17,884 nt of DNA from JBHIBA01 sp046758845. Lineage in GTDB: Bacteria; UBA8248; JACPRG01; G963555815. Of this stretch, positions 1 through 6,777 are shown piece by piece (the first letter of the stretch is position 1; every line of letters starts with the position of its first letter). The DNA lies in NCBI GenBank assembly GCA_046758845.1, contig JBHIBA010000068.1, forward strand, positions 1-17,884, written 5' to 3'. Under the pieces are notes generated by a model. That model did no database searches. It saw nothing but the letters and a program-made list of their open reading frames with translations, and was not told the origin of the DNA. The translations under genes were made by a program, and so were the position numbers.

Positions 1-36
1 CACCGGCCCTGCAAACCCCACACACATCCCAAAGCA

Positions 37-60
37 GGCCCGGCCACGCAGTGCCGGGCC
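37..60. other. Inverted repeat near the window start
   Basis: GGCCCGGC (37-44) and GCCGGGCC (53-60) form a perfect 8-bp stem with an 8-nt loop. On the plus strand TTTT follows after 9 nt, on the minus strand there is no T-run, so a terminator is possible but not supported. It lies after hisF, beyond the family 2 repeat. Confidence 0.4.
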
Positions 61-81
61 GTCAAGAGTTTTCCGGGGGGT

Positions 82-114
82 CCAGGGGGGCGGCTTACAA
101 AAAGCGCCCCCTGG
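82..114 (-). repeat. G-rich palindromic repeat after hisF (family 2, copy A)
   Basis: On the minus strand a very stable hairpin, CCAGGGGGC then GCTT-TTTGT-AAGC then GCCCCCCTGG, begins right after the hisF stop and continues with ACCCCCC and GAAAACT-like sequence. It lacks a T-run after the stem, so a terminator role is uncertain. A close relative lies at 17776-17835 in opposite orientation. Confidence 0.7.
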
Positions 115-876
115 CTAATCCAGGCGGACGCAGACGCCCCGCTCGCGCAGGTATTCCTTGACCGAGGCGATGGTCCACTCTCCGAAATGAAAGATGGAGG
201 CGGCCAAGGCGGCGTCCGCCCCCCCCTCGACCAGTCCCTGGCGGAGGTGCTCCGGGCTGCCCACCCCCCCGGACGCCACCACAGGGACGGAACCGGCATC
301 GGCCACGGCCCGGGTGAGTTCCAGGTCATAGCCCTCTCTCGTTCCGTCCCGGTCCATGCTGGTCAAGAGGATTTCCCCTGCGCCGAGGTTCTCGCCCGCT
401 ACGACCCATTCCAGGGCGTCGAGGCCCCTAGGTCTGCGTCCGCCGTGGGTGTACACCTCCCAGCCCCCGCCTTCCTTCCGCTTTGCGTCAACGGCCAGGA
501 CGATGCATTGGCTACCGAAGCGCCTCGCCCCCTCTTCAATCAGGGCGCGCCGATCGACGGCAGCCGTGTTGATGGACACCTTGTCCGCCCCGGCCCGCAG
601 GAGGGCTCTGATGTCGTCCAACGACCGGACGCCCCCGCCGACGGTCAGGGGGACGAAAACCCGCTCGGCCGTTCGGGCGACCACGTCCAAGATGATGGGG
701 CGCTCCTCATGGGAGGCGGTGATGTCAAGGAACGTGATTTCGTCGGCCCCCTGGCGGCTGTAGGCCTCCGCCGCTTCCACCGGGTCTCCGGCATCTCGCA
801 GGTTGAGAAAGTGGATCCCCTTCACCACCCGGCCGGCGTTCACGTCCAGGCACGGGATGATGCGTTTGGCTAGCAT
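115..876 (-). CDS. hisF: Imidazole glycerol phosphate synthase cyclase subunit HisF
   Basis: HisF is the cyclase half of the HisF-HisH synthase. It takes ammonia made by HisH and converts PRFAR to imidazole glycerol phosphate plus AICAR, in histidine biosynthesis in the cytoplasm. The 253-residue product has the usual family length and is a (beta/alpha)8 barrel. It begins MLAKRIIPCLDV, with the catalytic Asp11, and the second catalytic Asp is Asp130 (LAVDAKR). The phosphate-binding loops TVGGGVRS (near residue 80) and VVASGGVGS (near 200) are present. The ATG start overlaps the hisA stop by 7 nt, and GGAGG lies 7 nt upstream, so translation is probably coupled to hisA. The stop codon directly abuts a strong palindromic repeat. 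The partner hisH lies upstream in the same cluster. hisI/hisE would be expected beyond the left edge but are not in the window. Confidence 0.97.
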   Translation of the reverse strand: MLAKRIIPCLDVNAGRVVKGIHFLNLRDAGDPVEAAEAYSRQGADEITFLDITASHEERPIILDVVARTAERVFVPLTVGGGVRSLDDIRALLRAGADKVSINTAAVDRRALIEEGARRFGSQCIVLAVDAKRKEGGGWEVYTHGGRRPRGLDALEWVVAGENLGAGEILLTSMDRDGTREGYDLELTRAVADAGSVPVVASGGVGSPEHLRQGLVEGGADAALAASIFHFGEWTIASVKEYLRERGVCVRLD

Positions 877-1595
877 TCTGCGACCTCCAGGGCGCGGGCC
901 AGGTCCAGCTTTCCCACGTAGAGGGCGCGTCCCACGATGACGCCTTCAACCCCGTCGGCCTCAAGAGGCAGCATGGCGCAGACGTCCGCGATGGAAGAGA
1001 TCCCGCCCGATGCGATGACCGGCGTCGAAAGGCTTCGGGCCAACGCCTGCGTCGCCTCAAGGTTGGGTCCGGCCATGACGCCGTCTCTGGAGATGTCGGT
1101 GAAAATCAACGCAGCGGGATCTTCGGACTCGTAGCGCCGGGCGAGGTCCACGGCCTCGACCTTTGTTCCTTCTTCCCAGCCGGAGACGGAGACCCTTCCC
1201 TCGCGCGCGTCGATGCCGAGGAGGATCTTTCCGGCGAAATCCCGCAGGGCGGCCAGGGAGAACTCGGGGTCTTTGTGCAAAACGGTCCCCAGGATGACGA
1301 AGGATGCCCCGGCGTCGAATGCCCGCCGGAGGCTGTCACGGTCTCGGACTCCTCCGCCGAACTGGATGGGAACGGGGACCTTTGCCGCGATGGCTTCGAG
1401 GCTACGGAGGTTTGCGCTCTCGCCTTCAAAGGCCCCGTCCAGGTCTACGACGTGAAGGCGTCTCGCGCCCTGGTCCACCCATTTCCGGGCAGTGCCGACG
1501 GGGTCGCCGCTGAAGACCGTTTCCTGGTCTCTCCGTCCCTGATAGAGCCGGACGCAGCATCCATTTTTTAGATCGATGGCAGGGATGACGAGCAT
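870..1595 (-). CDS. hisA: ProFAR isomerase HisA
   Basis: HisA isomerises ProFAR to PRFAR, the step before HisF-HisH. The 241-residue (beta/alpha)8 barrel has the first catalytic Asp8 in the motif IPAIDLKNG and the second at Asp129 (GIDAREG). Phosphate-binding loops FGGGVRD (near residue 80) and VIASGGISS (C-terminal) are also present. Length and motifs match HisA rather than the bifunctional PriA, but no experiment can be inferred from sequence alone. The ATG start is preceded only by a weak AGAGAA-type ribosome site. The 13 bases just upstream of that run straight into a REP-like palindrome (1609-1641). Expression therefore probably depends on transcripts that read through the inserted region from hisH. 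It overlaps hisF by 7 nt. Confidence 0.97.
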   Translation of the reverse strand: MLVIPAIDLKNGCCVRLYQGRRDQETVFSGDPVGTARKWVDQGARRLHVVDLDGAFEGESANLRSLEAIAAKVPVPIQFGGGVRDRDSLRRAFDAGASFVILGTVLHKDPEFSLAALRDFAGKILLGIDAREGRVSVSGWEEGTKVEAVDLARRYESEDPAALIFTDISRDGVMAGPNLEATQALARSLSTPVIASGGISSIADVCAMLPLEADGVEGVIVGRALYVGKLDLARALEVAEC

Positions 1596-1608
1596 GGTTC
1601 TCTGTTTC

Positions 1609-1744
1609 CCCCGATTTCCGCTCCGCTCAAATCGGGGCTACGACTCGGGGGGGTGCTGAGCTGCCCTAGGACGAACGCTCACGCCCCTTTTCTCCGTAGC
1701 CCCGATCTGAGCGAGCGGCAGAATGTCGCGAGCGGAGATCGGGG
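1609..1744. repeat. REP-like pair 1 (BIME), upstream of hisA
   Basis: Two palindromes face each other tail to tail. Unit alpha spans 1609-1641; read on the minus strand it is GTAG followed by a stem CCCCGATTT/AAATCGGGG. Unit beta spans 1696-1744; read on the plus strand it is GTAG followed by a stem CCCCGATCT/AGATCGGGG and a longer loop. The shared consensus is GTAGCCCCGATYTGAGCG, a variable loop, then AGCGGARATCGGGG. About 54 nt without other clear structure separate the units. The GTAG foot is the mark of REPs used by RAYT proteins. Unit beta ends one base before the stop codon of the gene at 1746-2600. Confidence 0.85.
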
Positions 1745-1745
1745 A

Positions 1746-2600
1746 TCATTTTTCGTAGAGAGATTCCAAAATTTCCAGTGTGTCCTTGATGGTTTCTAGA
1801 CACCCTCTGCTAGGAGCATCTGTCCGGGCATGAACTGTGTCCGTAGCTTCTCTATTAATGCGTTTTATCTTGTCGGAATAATGGGCATACCGCCTATCCC
1901 TCTCAAACGGCTTCCACAAGCGGGGAAGGCTCCAATTGTCAAGTTCCTGAACCTTCTTTGAGTCCACTTTCCTCCCTAGCTTATCCCGGAGCGCAGCCTC
2001 CAGGACAGTTCGGCAGATGACGACCGCCGCCCGAAATTGACCCAGAACGTACAGACCTTGCAAATCAACAATAATTCCAGAGACCTCCGATTTAATGTTA
2101 TTTTTGACTATGAGACCGCCAATTTCCAGCTTTCTCAAAAGGTAATCAGCCGGGGTTCCCAGAAAAGCCTCGTCAAGTATTTCATGAATAATTCTGATAT
2201 CCCATTCTGCCGAGTCCGAATCCAGATACTCTCGCAGACTCTTAACAACATCGTCAATGCCAAGCAGGCTCTCGTACCGTTTGCCAGTTATCTTGTCCAG
2301 CAAGCTCAAGAAAGCCCGTTCAGCTTCAAAGCTTATATAACCCTTTTTTTCCCTGATAGTCCTTGCTTTCCGACGCAGCTGTGGATCGTCAACAAGAGAC
2401 CAAGAAGCGTCAGCAAGCGTGCCAGATATCCGCACCGCAAGCTTAAGAGCAGGGATCATGTTGCCCGTCCACTCATCGATCAGCTCATCGGATGTTCGGT
2501 CGCGACGATCAAATTTATTCATCCATTCCCAAACCGAAGAATCAGCGCCTTCAAAATCATGAATCATCTGCCGAAGTTGAGCTCTAAAATCTTCGCCCAT
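1746..2600 (-). CDS. Hypothetical protein with C-terminal DUF4145/HEPN-like domain
   Basis: Function is not established. The 284-residue product looks soluble, helical and charged, with no signal peptide or membrane segment. Residues from about 180 to 284 (LQGLYVLGQFRAAVVICRTV, then LEAALRDKL, ending TLEILESLYEK) resemble the DUF4145 pattern, which I know as part of the HEPN-type helical superfamily. Arg250 and His257 form an R-x6-H motif (REATDTVH) like that of HEPN RNases. The N-terminal 180 residues match nothing I recognise. The start is placed at ATG 2600 because GGGAG lies 6 nt upstream; the open frame extends to 2681 but that part is REP repeat. The gene is visibly AT-richer and uses more AT-ending codons than the his genes, which suggests transfer. 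It is bracketed by REP pairs and follows the RAYT gene, so it may be cargo. The gene call is solid, the family assignment moderate, and an RNase or defence role is inference. Confidence 0.72.
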   Translation of the reverse strand: MGEDFRAQLRQMIHDFEGADSSVWEWMNKFDRRDRTSDELIDEWTGNMIPALKLAVRISGTLADASWSLVDDPQLRRKARTIREKKGYISFEAERAFLSLLDKITGKRYESLLGIDDVVKSLREYLDSDSAEWDIRIIHEILDEAFLGTPADYLLRKLEIGGLIVKNNIKSEVSGIIVDLQGLYVLGQFRAAVVICRTVLEAALRDKLGRKVDSKKVQELDNWSLPRLWKPFERDRRYAHYSDKIKRINREATDTVHARTDAPSRGCLETIKDTLEILESLYEK

Positions 2601-2622
2601 TTCAGTCTCCCGTTGGGGTATC

Positions 2623-2757
2623 CCCCGATTTCCGCTTCGCTCAAATCGGGGCCACAACGGGTTGGGGCTCTCGCTTTCCATCGCCCTAGCGGCGTAGCCC
2701 TGATCTGAGCGGGGTTACGGAACCCTCGCGCCGAAGGTCGCGAGCAGAGATCGAGGG
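2623..2757. repeat. REP-like pair 2 (BIME), between RAYT and the DUF4145-like gene
   Basis: Unit alpha (2623-2655) has a stem CCCCGATTT/AAATCGGGG with a GTGG foot when read on the minus strand. Unit beta (2694-2757) has a GTAG foot, a longer and partly degenerate stem (CCCTGATCT against AGATCGAGGG) and an enlarged loop holding its own small stem. Orientation is tail to tail as in pair 1. Unit beta ends exactly next to the RAYT stop codon (2758). Confidence 0.82.
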
Positions 2758-3237
2758 TCAAGCAGGATACCGATCCGTAATCCCATCCTCGACCCCTTCT
2801 AGATAGACTGTCGCGCTACTAAAGGGAAAAGCTCCCGAAGAGGCTGTTAACCCCTTCCTTACGGGATTCTCAAGAATGTAGTTCATCTTTTTCCAAAAAG
2901 CCGCCTCGTTTCTTAGTCCTTCTTCGTGGAAGGAGTGTTGCCAGACGGTTCCGATAGGTTTGATCTCCCTATTGTACCTCCTGGCAAATTTTCCCTTCAC
3001 ACGTTTCATGATTTCTGAGAGGCTCGCTGAGCCACCCGGTTGGAGAAATAGGTGAACGTGATCGGGCATGACCACATAACCATGCACCTTGAAGGAAAGT
3101 TCCTCCTTGTAATCTCTCAAGATCGTCAGGAAAAGTCGGACCGCTCGCTCGTCCCGAAAAATCGCCCTCCTCTCGGAGGTCACGGATGTGACGAAATAAC
3201 CAGCGCCAGGCTCCACAAATCTTTTGAGCTTAGGCAT
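2758..3237 (-). CDS. REP-associated tyrosine transposase (RAYT, Y1/TnpA_REP family)
   Basis: This 159-residue protein belongs to the single-domain Y1 HUH nucleases related to IS200/IS605 transposases. Family members nick single-stranded REP hairpins next to a GTAG-type foot. The HUH pair is His60-Val-His62 within VVMPDHVHLFLQP. The catalytic tyrosine is Tyr120 in KKMNYILENPVRKGL, which aligns with Tyr115 of E. coli TnpA_REP (DYIYINPVKHG). The helix between them (KGKFARRYN) and the WQHSFHEEGLRN segment fit the family. Length is normal and no frameshift is seen, so the enzyme appears intact. The start is ATG 3237; a TTG directly before it is possible, and the ribosome site is weak (GGGTG), consistent with low expression. 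The gene lies between two REP pairs and interrupts the his cluster between hisH and hisA. Its GC content is lower than that of its neighbours. Confidence 0.92.
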   Translation of the reverse strand: MPKLKRFVEPGAGYFVTSVTSERRAIFRDERAVRLFLTILRDYKEELSFKVHGYVVMPDHVHLFLQPGGSASLSEIMKRVKGKFARRYNREIKPIGTVWQHSFHEEGLRNEAAFWKKMNYILENPVRKGLTASSGAFPFSSATVYLEGVEDGITDRYPA

Positions 3238-3264
3238 CAAGAGACACCCGCAATTATCAAGAAA

Positions 3265-3375
3265 CCGCGATTTCCGCTCCGCTCAAATCGCGGCTACAAA
3301 TGCGTGGGAGTTCAAACGTAGACAATGTAACCCCGATCTGAGCGAGCGGCCAAAGACCGCAAGCGGAGATCGGGG
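3265..3375. repeat. REP-like pair 3 (BIME), between hisH and RAYT
   Basis: Unit alpha (3265-3297) has the perfect stem CCGCGATTT/AAATCGCGG and a GTAG foot on the minus strand. The GC change at its base is compensated on both arms, evidence that the hairpin itself is maintained. Unit beta (3327-3375) has the stem CCCCGATCT/AGATCGGGG, an inner near-palindrome GCGGCC-AAA-GACCGC, and a GTAA foot. Orientation is tail to tail, with about 30 nt between units. It lies 36 nt after the hisH stop and about 28 nt before the RAYT start. Confidence 0.85.
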
Positions 3376-3411
3376 TACCGCAAGAACCCCGGATGACGCA
3401 GAGGCCCGATC

Positions 3412-4056
3412 TTAAGAGCGCCGGGCCCACTCCACGAAGTTCTTCAATACCCGCAAACCCAACGGGCCGCTGCGCTCCGGGTGGAACTGGCAGGCGAACA
3501 CGCTGTCCCGATACACACTGGAGACAAACGAAACGCCGTACTCCGTCCGGGTCGCCGTGACCCCCTCGTCTGAAGGCGAGACAAAATAAGAATGAACGAA
3601 GTAAAACCACGCCCCCTCGGCCACACCCTTGAGGAGGGGGATCTCCCCGGAACCTTCCAGGCAAACCTGATTCCACCCCATGTGAGGGATCTTCAGGCGG
3701 CCCCCGCTCCCGTTCGCCATCCCCTCAGGAAAGGGGACGACTTCCCCGCCGAAATGCCCCAATCCCCGGGCATGTCCGAACTCGCGGCTCGCCTCGAACA
3801 AAACTTGAAGTCCCAGGCAGATCCCGAGAAACGGCTTCCCCGCGCGGATCGCTTCCGTCACGGCCTCGGTCAGACCCGCAGCCGTCAGGTTCTCCATGCA
3901 GTCGCGGAAGGCGCCGACGCCCGGCAGGACGACGGCGTCCGCCCGTCTCACGTCCTCGGGTCCGGAAGAAACCTGCGCATCCACGCCGACGGCCCGGAAG
4001 CCGTTCTGCACGCTTCTCAGGTTGCCCATGCCGTAATCGACGATGGCAATCCTCAC
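3412..4056 (-). CDS. hisH: Imidazole glycerol phosphate synthase glutaminase subunit HisH
   Basis: HisH hydrolyses glutamine and channels the ammonia to HisF. The 214-residue class I glutamine amidotransferase has its triad visible: Cys80 in the nucleophile elbow FLGICLGLQ, and His192 and Glu194 in CQFHPERSG. The N-terminus (MRIAIVDYGMGNLRSV) is typical. The start is a GTG at 4056 that overlaps the hisB stop as GTGA (4-nt overlap), with GGGGG a few bases upstream. Translational coupling to hisB is likely. Downstream the cluster is interrupted by REP pair 3 and the RAYT gene before hisA-hisF resume, which separates hisH from its partner hisF by about 2.5 kb. Confidence 0.97.
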   Translation of the reverse strand: MRIAIVDYGMGNLRSVQNGFRAVGVDAQVSSGPEDVRRADAVVLPGVGAFRDCMENLTAAGLTEAVTEAIRAGKPFLGICLGLQVLFEASREFGHARGLGHFGGEVVPFPEGMANGSGGRLKIPHMGWNQVCLEGSGEIPLLKGVAEGAWFYFVHSYFVSPSDEGVTATRTEYGVSFVSSVYRDSVFACQFHPERSGPLGLRVLKNFVEWARRS

Positions 4057-4640
4057 AGCACCCCCTTCGTGGACGGCACTCCTTTCCGCCTCTCGTCCAG
4101 GGACACGGCCTCGCGCAAGGCGCGGCCGAAGCCTTTGAACACCGATTCCACCATGTGATGCGCGTTCGAGCCGTGGAGAACCTCGATGTGGAGGTCCACC
4201 CCTGCGTTCGTCGCAAAGGTGGTAAAGAACTCCTCCACGAGCTGCAAGTCGAACTTCCCCACGCGCGAAGCCGTATAGGGGCACCGGTAGGCGAGATAGG
4301 GCCGTCCGCCCAGGTCCAGGGCGACGCGCGCCAGGGCGTCCATCATGGGGCAGAGGGCGCTTCCGAACCGCCGGATGCCGGACCTGTCGCCGAGGGCCTT
4401 CTTGAGCGCGCCCCCCAGGCAAATCCCCACGTCCTCCACCGTGTGGTGGTCATCCACCTGGGTGTCCCCCCTGGCCTTCACCCGAAGGTCGAACAGGCCG
4501 TGCTTGGCCACGTGACTCAGCATGTGGTCGAAAAAGGCAACGCCGGTCTCGATCTCCCAGTCGCCGGCGCCATCCAGGTTCAAATCCACTTCGATCCGCG
4601 TCTCGGAGGTCTCGCGCTTTATGCGGGCCGTTCGGCTCAC
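4053..4640 (-). CDS. hisB: Imidazoleglycerol-phosphate dehydratase HisB
   Basis: HisB dehydrates imidazole glycerol phosphate to imidazole acetol phosphate using bound manganese. At 195 residues it is the monofunctional form, without the histidinol-phosphatase domain found in E. coli HisB. Metal-binding motifs are DHHTVED (residues 64-70) and HGSNAHHMVES (His156, His161, His162, Glu165). The upstream FFDHMLSHVAKHG segment also fits the family. The start is GTG 4640, giving the usual beginning SRTARIKRETSETRI; GAGG lies about 10 nt upstream within AAGGAGAGG. It follows hisD across a REP-bearing gap of 173 nt and overlaps hisH by 4 nt. Confidence 0.97.
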   Translation of the reverse strand: MSRTARIKRETSETRIEVDLNLDGAGDWEIETGVAFFDHMLSHVAKHGLFDLRVKARGDTQVDDHHTVEDVGICLGGALKKALGDRSGIRRFGSALCPMMDALARVALDLGGRPYLAYRCPYTASRVGKFDLQLVEEFFTTFATNAGVDLHIEVLHGSNAHHMVESVFKGFGRALREAVSLDERRKGVPSTKGVL

Positions 4641-4690
4641 GGGATCCGGTCCTCTCCTTGAGGGTCCACTCTACCGTCCGAAGACTGATT

Positions 4691-4812
4691 GCGATTTGCG
4701 CTTGGGTCCGTCACCCTGCGCTCAAATCGCGCCTGCAACAAGGGGATCTTTTATGCCATCTCGAGGCGCCCTCGATCTGAGCGAGGGTCGAAGACCCGAG
4801 CGGAGATCGAGG
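4691..4812. repeat. REP-like pair 4 (BIME), between hisD and hisB
   Basis: Unit alpha (4691-4736) keeps the stem GCGATTTG/CAAATCGC but has an enlarged loop (GCGC/GCGC plus GGGT/ACCC pairing) and a GCAG foot on the minus strand. Unit beta (about 4767-4812) has the stem CCTCGATCT/AGATCGAGG with an inner GGGTC-GAA-GACCC hairpin. Its foot is degenerate. This is the most diverged pair in the his cluster, so it may be the oldest. Unit beta ends one base before the hisD stop codon. Confidence 0.78.
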
Positions 4813-4813
4813 A

Positions 4814-6118
4814 TTACTTCCGGGAAAAGCGGACCTCCACCGAAGCCGCGTGAGCGCCAAGCCCCTCCAGCTTCGCGAAGGTCACGGCCGCACCCGCTAC
4901 GCGCGCAAGGGCGGACCTGTTCAGAGAGACGACGCTCGTCCTCCTCACGAAATCCTCCACGCCCAGCGGCGAGGCGAAGCGCGCGGTCCCTCCCGTGGGC
5001 AGGACGTGGTTCGGACCGGCCACATAGTCCCCAACCGCAACGGGAGAAAACCCTCCCACAAAAACGGCGCCCGCCTTCGAGAACCGGTTCACCCAGCGAT
5101 CGGCGTTTCCGATGACCAGGGAAACGTGCTCCGGCTGAATTTCCCCTGCCACGCTCGCGGCGGTCTCCACGTCCGCAGCCTCGATGACGAGACCGTTGCG
5201 GCGCCATGCGGCGGCCGCGATCTTCCTCCTTCCCAGACTCCCCAGCCTTCCCTTGACCTCCGCCATCACCCGGTCGGCCAGCTTTCCGGCCCGAGCCCCG
5301 CCCCCTACGGCCACCAGTCCGACCCAGGCGTCGGGGTCGTGCTCGGCCTGGGCCAGAAGGTCGGCCGCCACCCAGTCGGCCCGGGCGGAGTCATCCGCCA
5401 CCACCAGGAGCTCGGTCGGTCCGGCGATGTGATCGATGCCCACCTCGCCGAACACCCACCGCTTTGCGGCCGCCACGTAAGCGTTTCCGGGGCCGACGAT
5501 CTTGTCCACGGCGCGAAGGGCCCCCGTCCCATAGGCCATGGCGGCGATGGCCTGGACGCCTCCGACCCTGTACACCTCGGTGACTCCGGCCAGCTTCGCG
5601 GCCGCCAGCACCCAGGGACTCACCTTGCCGTCCGGTCCCGGAGGCGTGCACATCACCCGCTCCGGCACGCCCGCAATCCGCGCCGGAATGCCGGCCATCA
5701 GGACCGTGGAAGGATAGGCCGCCCGTCCGCCGGGCGCATAGATTCCGACGCGCGAAAGGGAAAACACCCGCTGGCCGAGGCGCTCGCCCCGGCCGCCCAT
5801 CGACCAGCCCTTTGGGAGCTGTTTTCGGTGAAAGGCCTCAATGCGCCGGGCCGCCACCCGCATGGCCCCGAGTCCTTCGCAGCCGCACGCGCGCGCCGCG
5901 GCTGCAACCTCTCGCGGGAGCACCCGCAACTGTCTCGCTTCGAGCCTGACGCCGTCGAATTTCTGCGTGTAGCGGAGAACCGCCCGGTCGCCGTTCCTGC
6001 GGACGTCGTCCAGGATGGCCCGGGCGCGATCCAAGACCCCGGCCTGCTCGCGGAGCCACCTTTGCCGGCGGCGGCGGAGGCGCTCCCGCCACCGGGGGTC
6101 TCGGGCCGTGAGGCGCAT
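4814..6118 (-). CDS. hisD: Histidinol dehydrogenase HisD
   Basis: HisD oxidises L-histidinol to histidine in two NAD-dependent steps with one zinc ion, the end of the pathway. The 434-residue protein has the family length. It contains VGIYAPGGRAAYPSTVLM (near 124-141), the zinc ligands Gln257 and His260 (LLAQAEHD), Asp364 (VGDYVAGPNH) and His423 (EGLGAHAASVEVR), and the catalytic Glu330-His331 pair in IQPEHVSLV. The ATG start shares one base with the hisG stop (TGATG). An open frame extends further upstream but only as a shadow of hisG. Its stop codon lies directly next to REP pair 4. Confidence 0.97.
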   Translation of the reverse strand: MRLTARDPRWRERLRRRRQRWLREQAGVLDRARAILDDVRRNGDRAVLRYTQKFDGVRLEARQLRVLPREVAAAARACGCEGLGAMRVAARRIEAFHRKQLPKGWSMGGRGERLGQRVFSLSRVGIYAPGGRAAYPSTVLMAGIPARIAGVPERVMCTPPGPDGKVSPWVLAAAKLAGVTEVYRVGGVQAIAAMAYGTGALRAVDKIVGPGNAYVAAAKRWVFGEVGIDHIAGPTELLVVADDSARADWVAADLLAQAEHDPDAWVGLVAVGGGARAGKLADRVMAEVKGRLGSLGRRKIAAAAWRRNGLVIEAADVETAASVAGEIQPEHVSLVIGNADRWVNRFSKAGAVFVGGFSPVAVGDYVAGPNHVLPTGGTARFASPLGVEDFVRRTSVVSLNRSALARVAGAAVTFAKLEGLGAHAASVEVRFSRK

Positions 6119-6777
6119 CACGAACCCAGTCTCCGCTGGCAGAGCCGGATGAGCTCCATGACCTCTTCCCGGCGCGTCTTCTGGCTGGCGCGATTGACGA
6201 TGAGCCGGGCCGACGAGCGAAGAAATTCCCGAACCTCCACCAGGCCGTTTTCCCGCAACGTCCGGCCGGTGTCTACCAGGTCCACCACCGCGTCGGCCAG
6301 CCCCATGGCGGGCGCCAACTCGACCGATCCATAGAGCTCCACGACGTCCACCGGAATGGCCTCCGCGCCGAAGAACCGCTCGGTGATCCGGACGAACTTG
6401 GTGGCGACTCTCAGGCGCCCCCGCTGAACCAGGTCCTTCCACTTCGGGGCCTTTCCTGAAACCCCCGGAGCGGCCAGGACGAGACGGCAAAAGCCGAAGC
6501 CCAGGTCCAGAGGCTCGTAGACGACCTTTTCTTTCTCCAGCAGGATGTCTTTGCCTACGATCCCCAAGTCGGCCGCCCCGTGTTCGACGTAGGTCGGCAC
6601 GTCCACGTCCCGGATGCGCACGATGCGCAGCCTGCTGGCCGGCGTCTCGCGGACGAGGCTTCGCTCATCTCCCCAACCTTCCGCATCGACGTACTTCATC
6701 GCGCGCAACAGGTCCCACGCCGGTTGAAACAACCGTCCCTTCGGCAGCGCCAGGGTCAGCTTCCGGGTCCTGTTCAT
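6118..6777 (-). CDS. hisG: ATP phosphoribosyltransferase HisG, short form
   Basis: HisG catalyses the first committed step of histidine synthesis, joining ATP and PRPP. The 219-residue product is the short form, which lacks the C-terminal regulatory ACT-like domain. In known species this form works with HisZ, which is not present in the window. Motifs are LALPKGRLF (N-terminus), ADLGIVGKD and VVDLVDTGRTLRENGL, the last being the PRPP loop. The start is the ATG at 6777, which overlaps the murA stop as ATGA. A longer open frame upstream only shadows murA. Confidence 0.95.
   Translation of the reverse strand: MNRTRKLTLALPKGRLFQPAWDLLRAMKYVDAEGWGDERSLVRETPASRLRIVRIRDVDVPTYVEHGAADLGIVGKDILLEKEKVVYEPLDLGFGFCRLVLAAPGVSGKAPKWKDLVQRGRLRVATKFVRITERFFGAEAIPVDVVELYGSVELAPAMGLADAVVDLVDTGRTLRENGLVEVREFLRSSARLIVNRASQKTRREEVMELIRLCQRRLGS

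Noticed and set aside
82..114. Family 2 hairpin as a classical intrinsic terminator of the his operon
   Set aside because: The stem is strong and well placed after hisF, but the T-run is in the loop and none follows the stem. It is reported as a repeat.
1609..4812. Repeat cluster as a CRISPR array
   Set aside because: Units are palindromic pairs separated by genes, with no regular spacer length and no cas genes.
4850..6334. Plus-strand open frame opposite hisD and hisG
   Set aside because: Antisense to two clearly conserved genes, with no recognisable domain and a composition typical of shadows.
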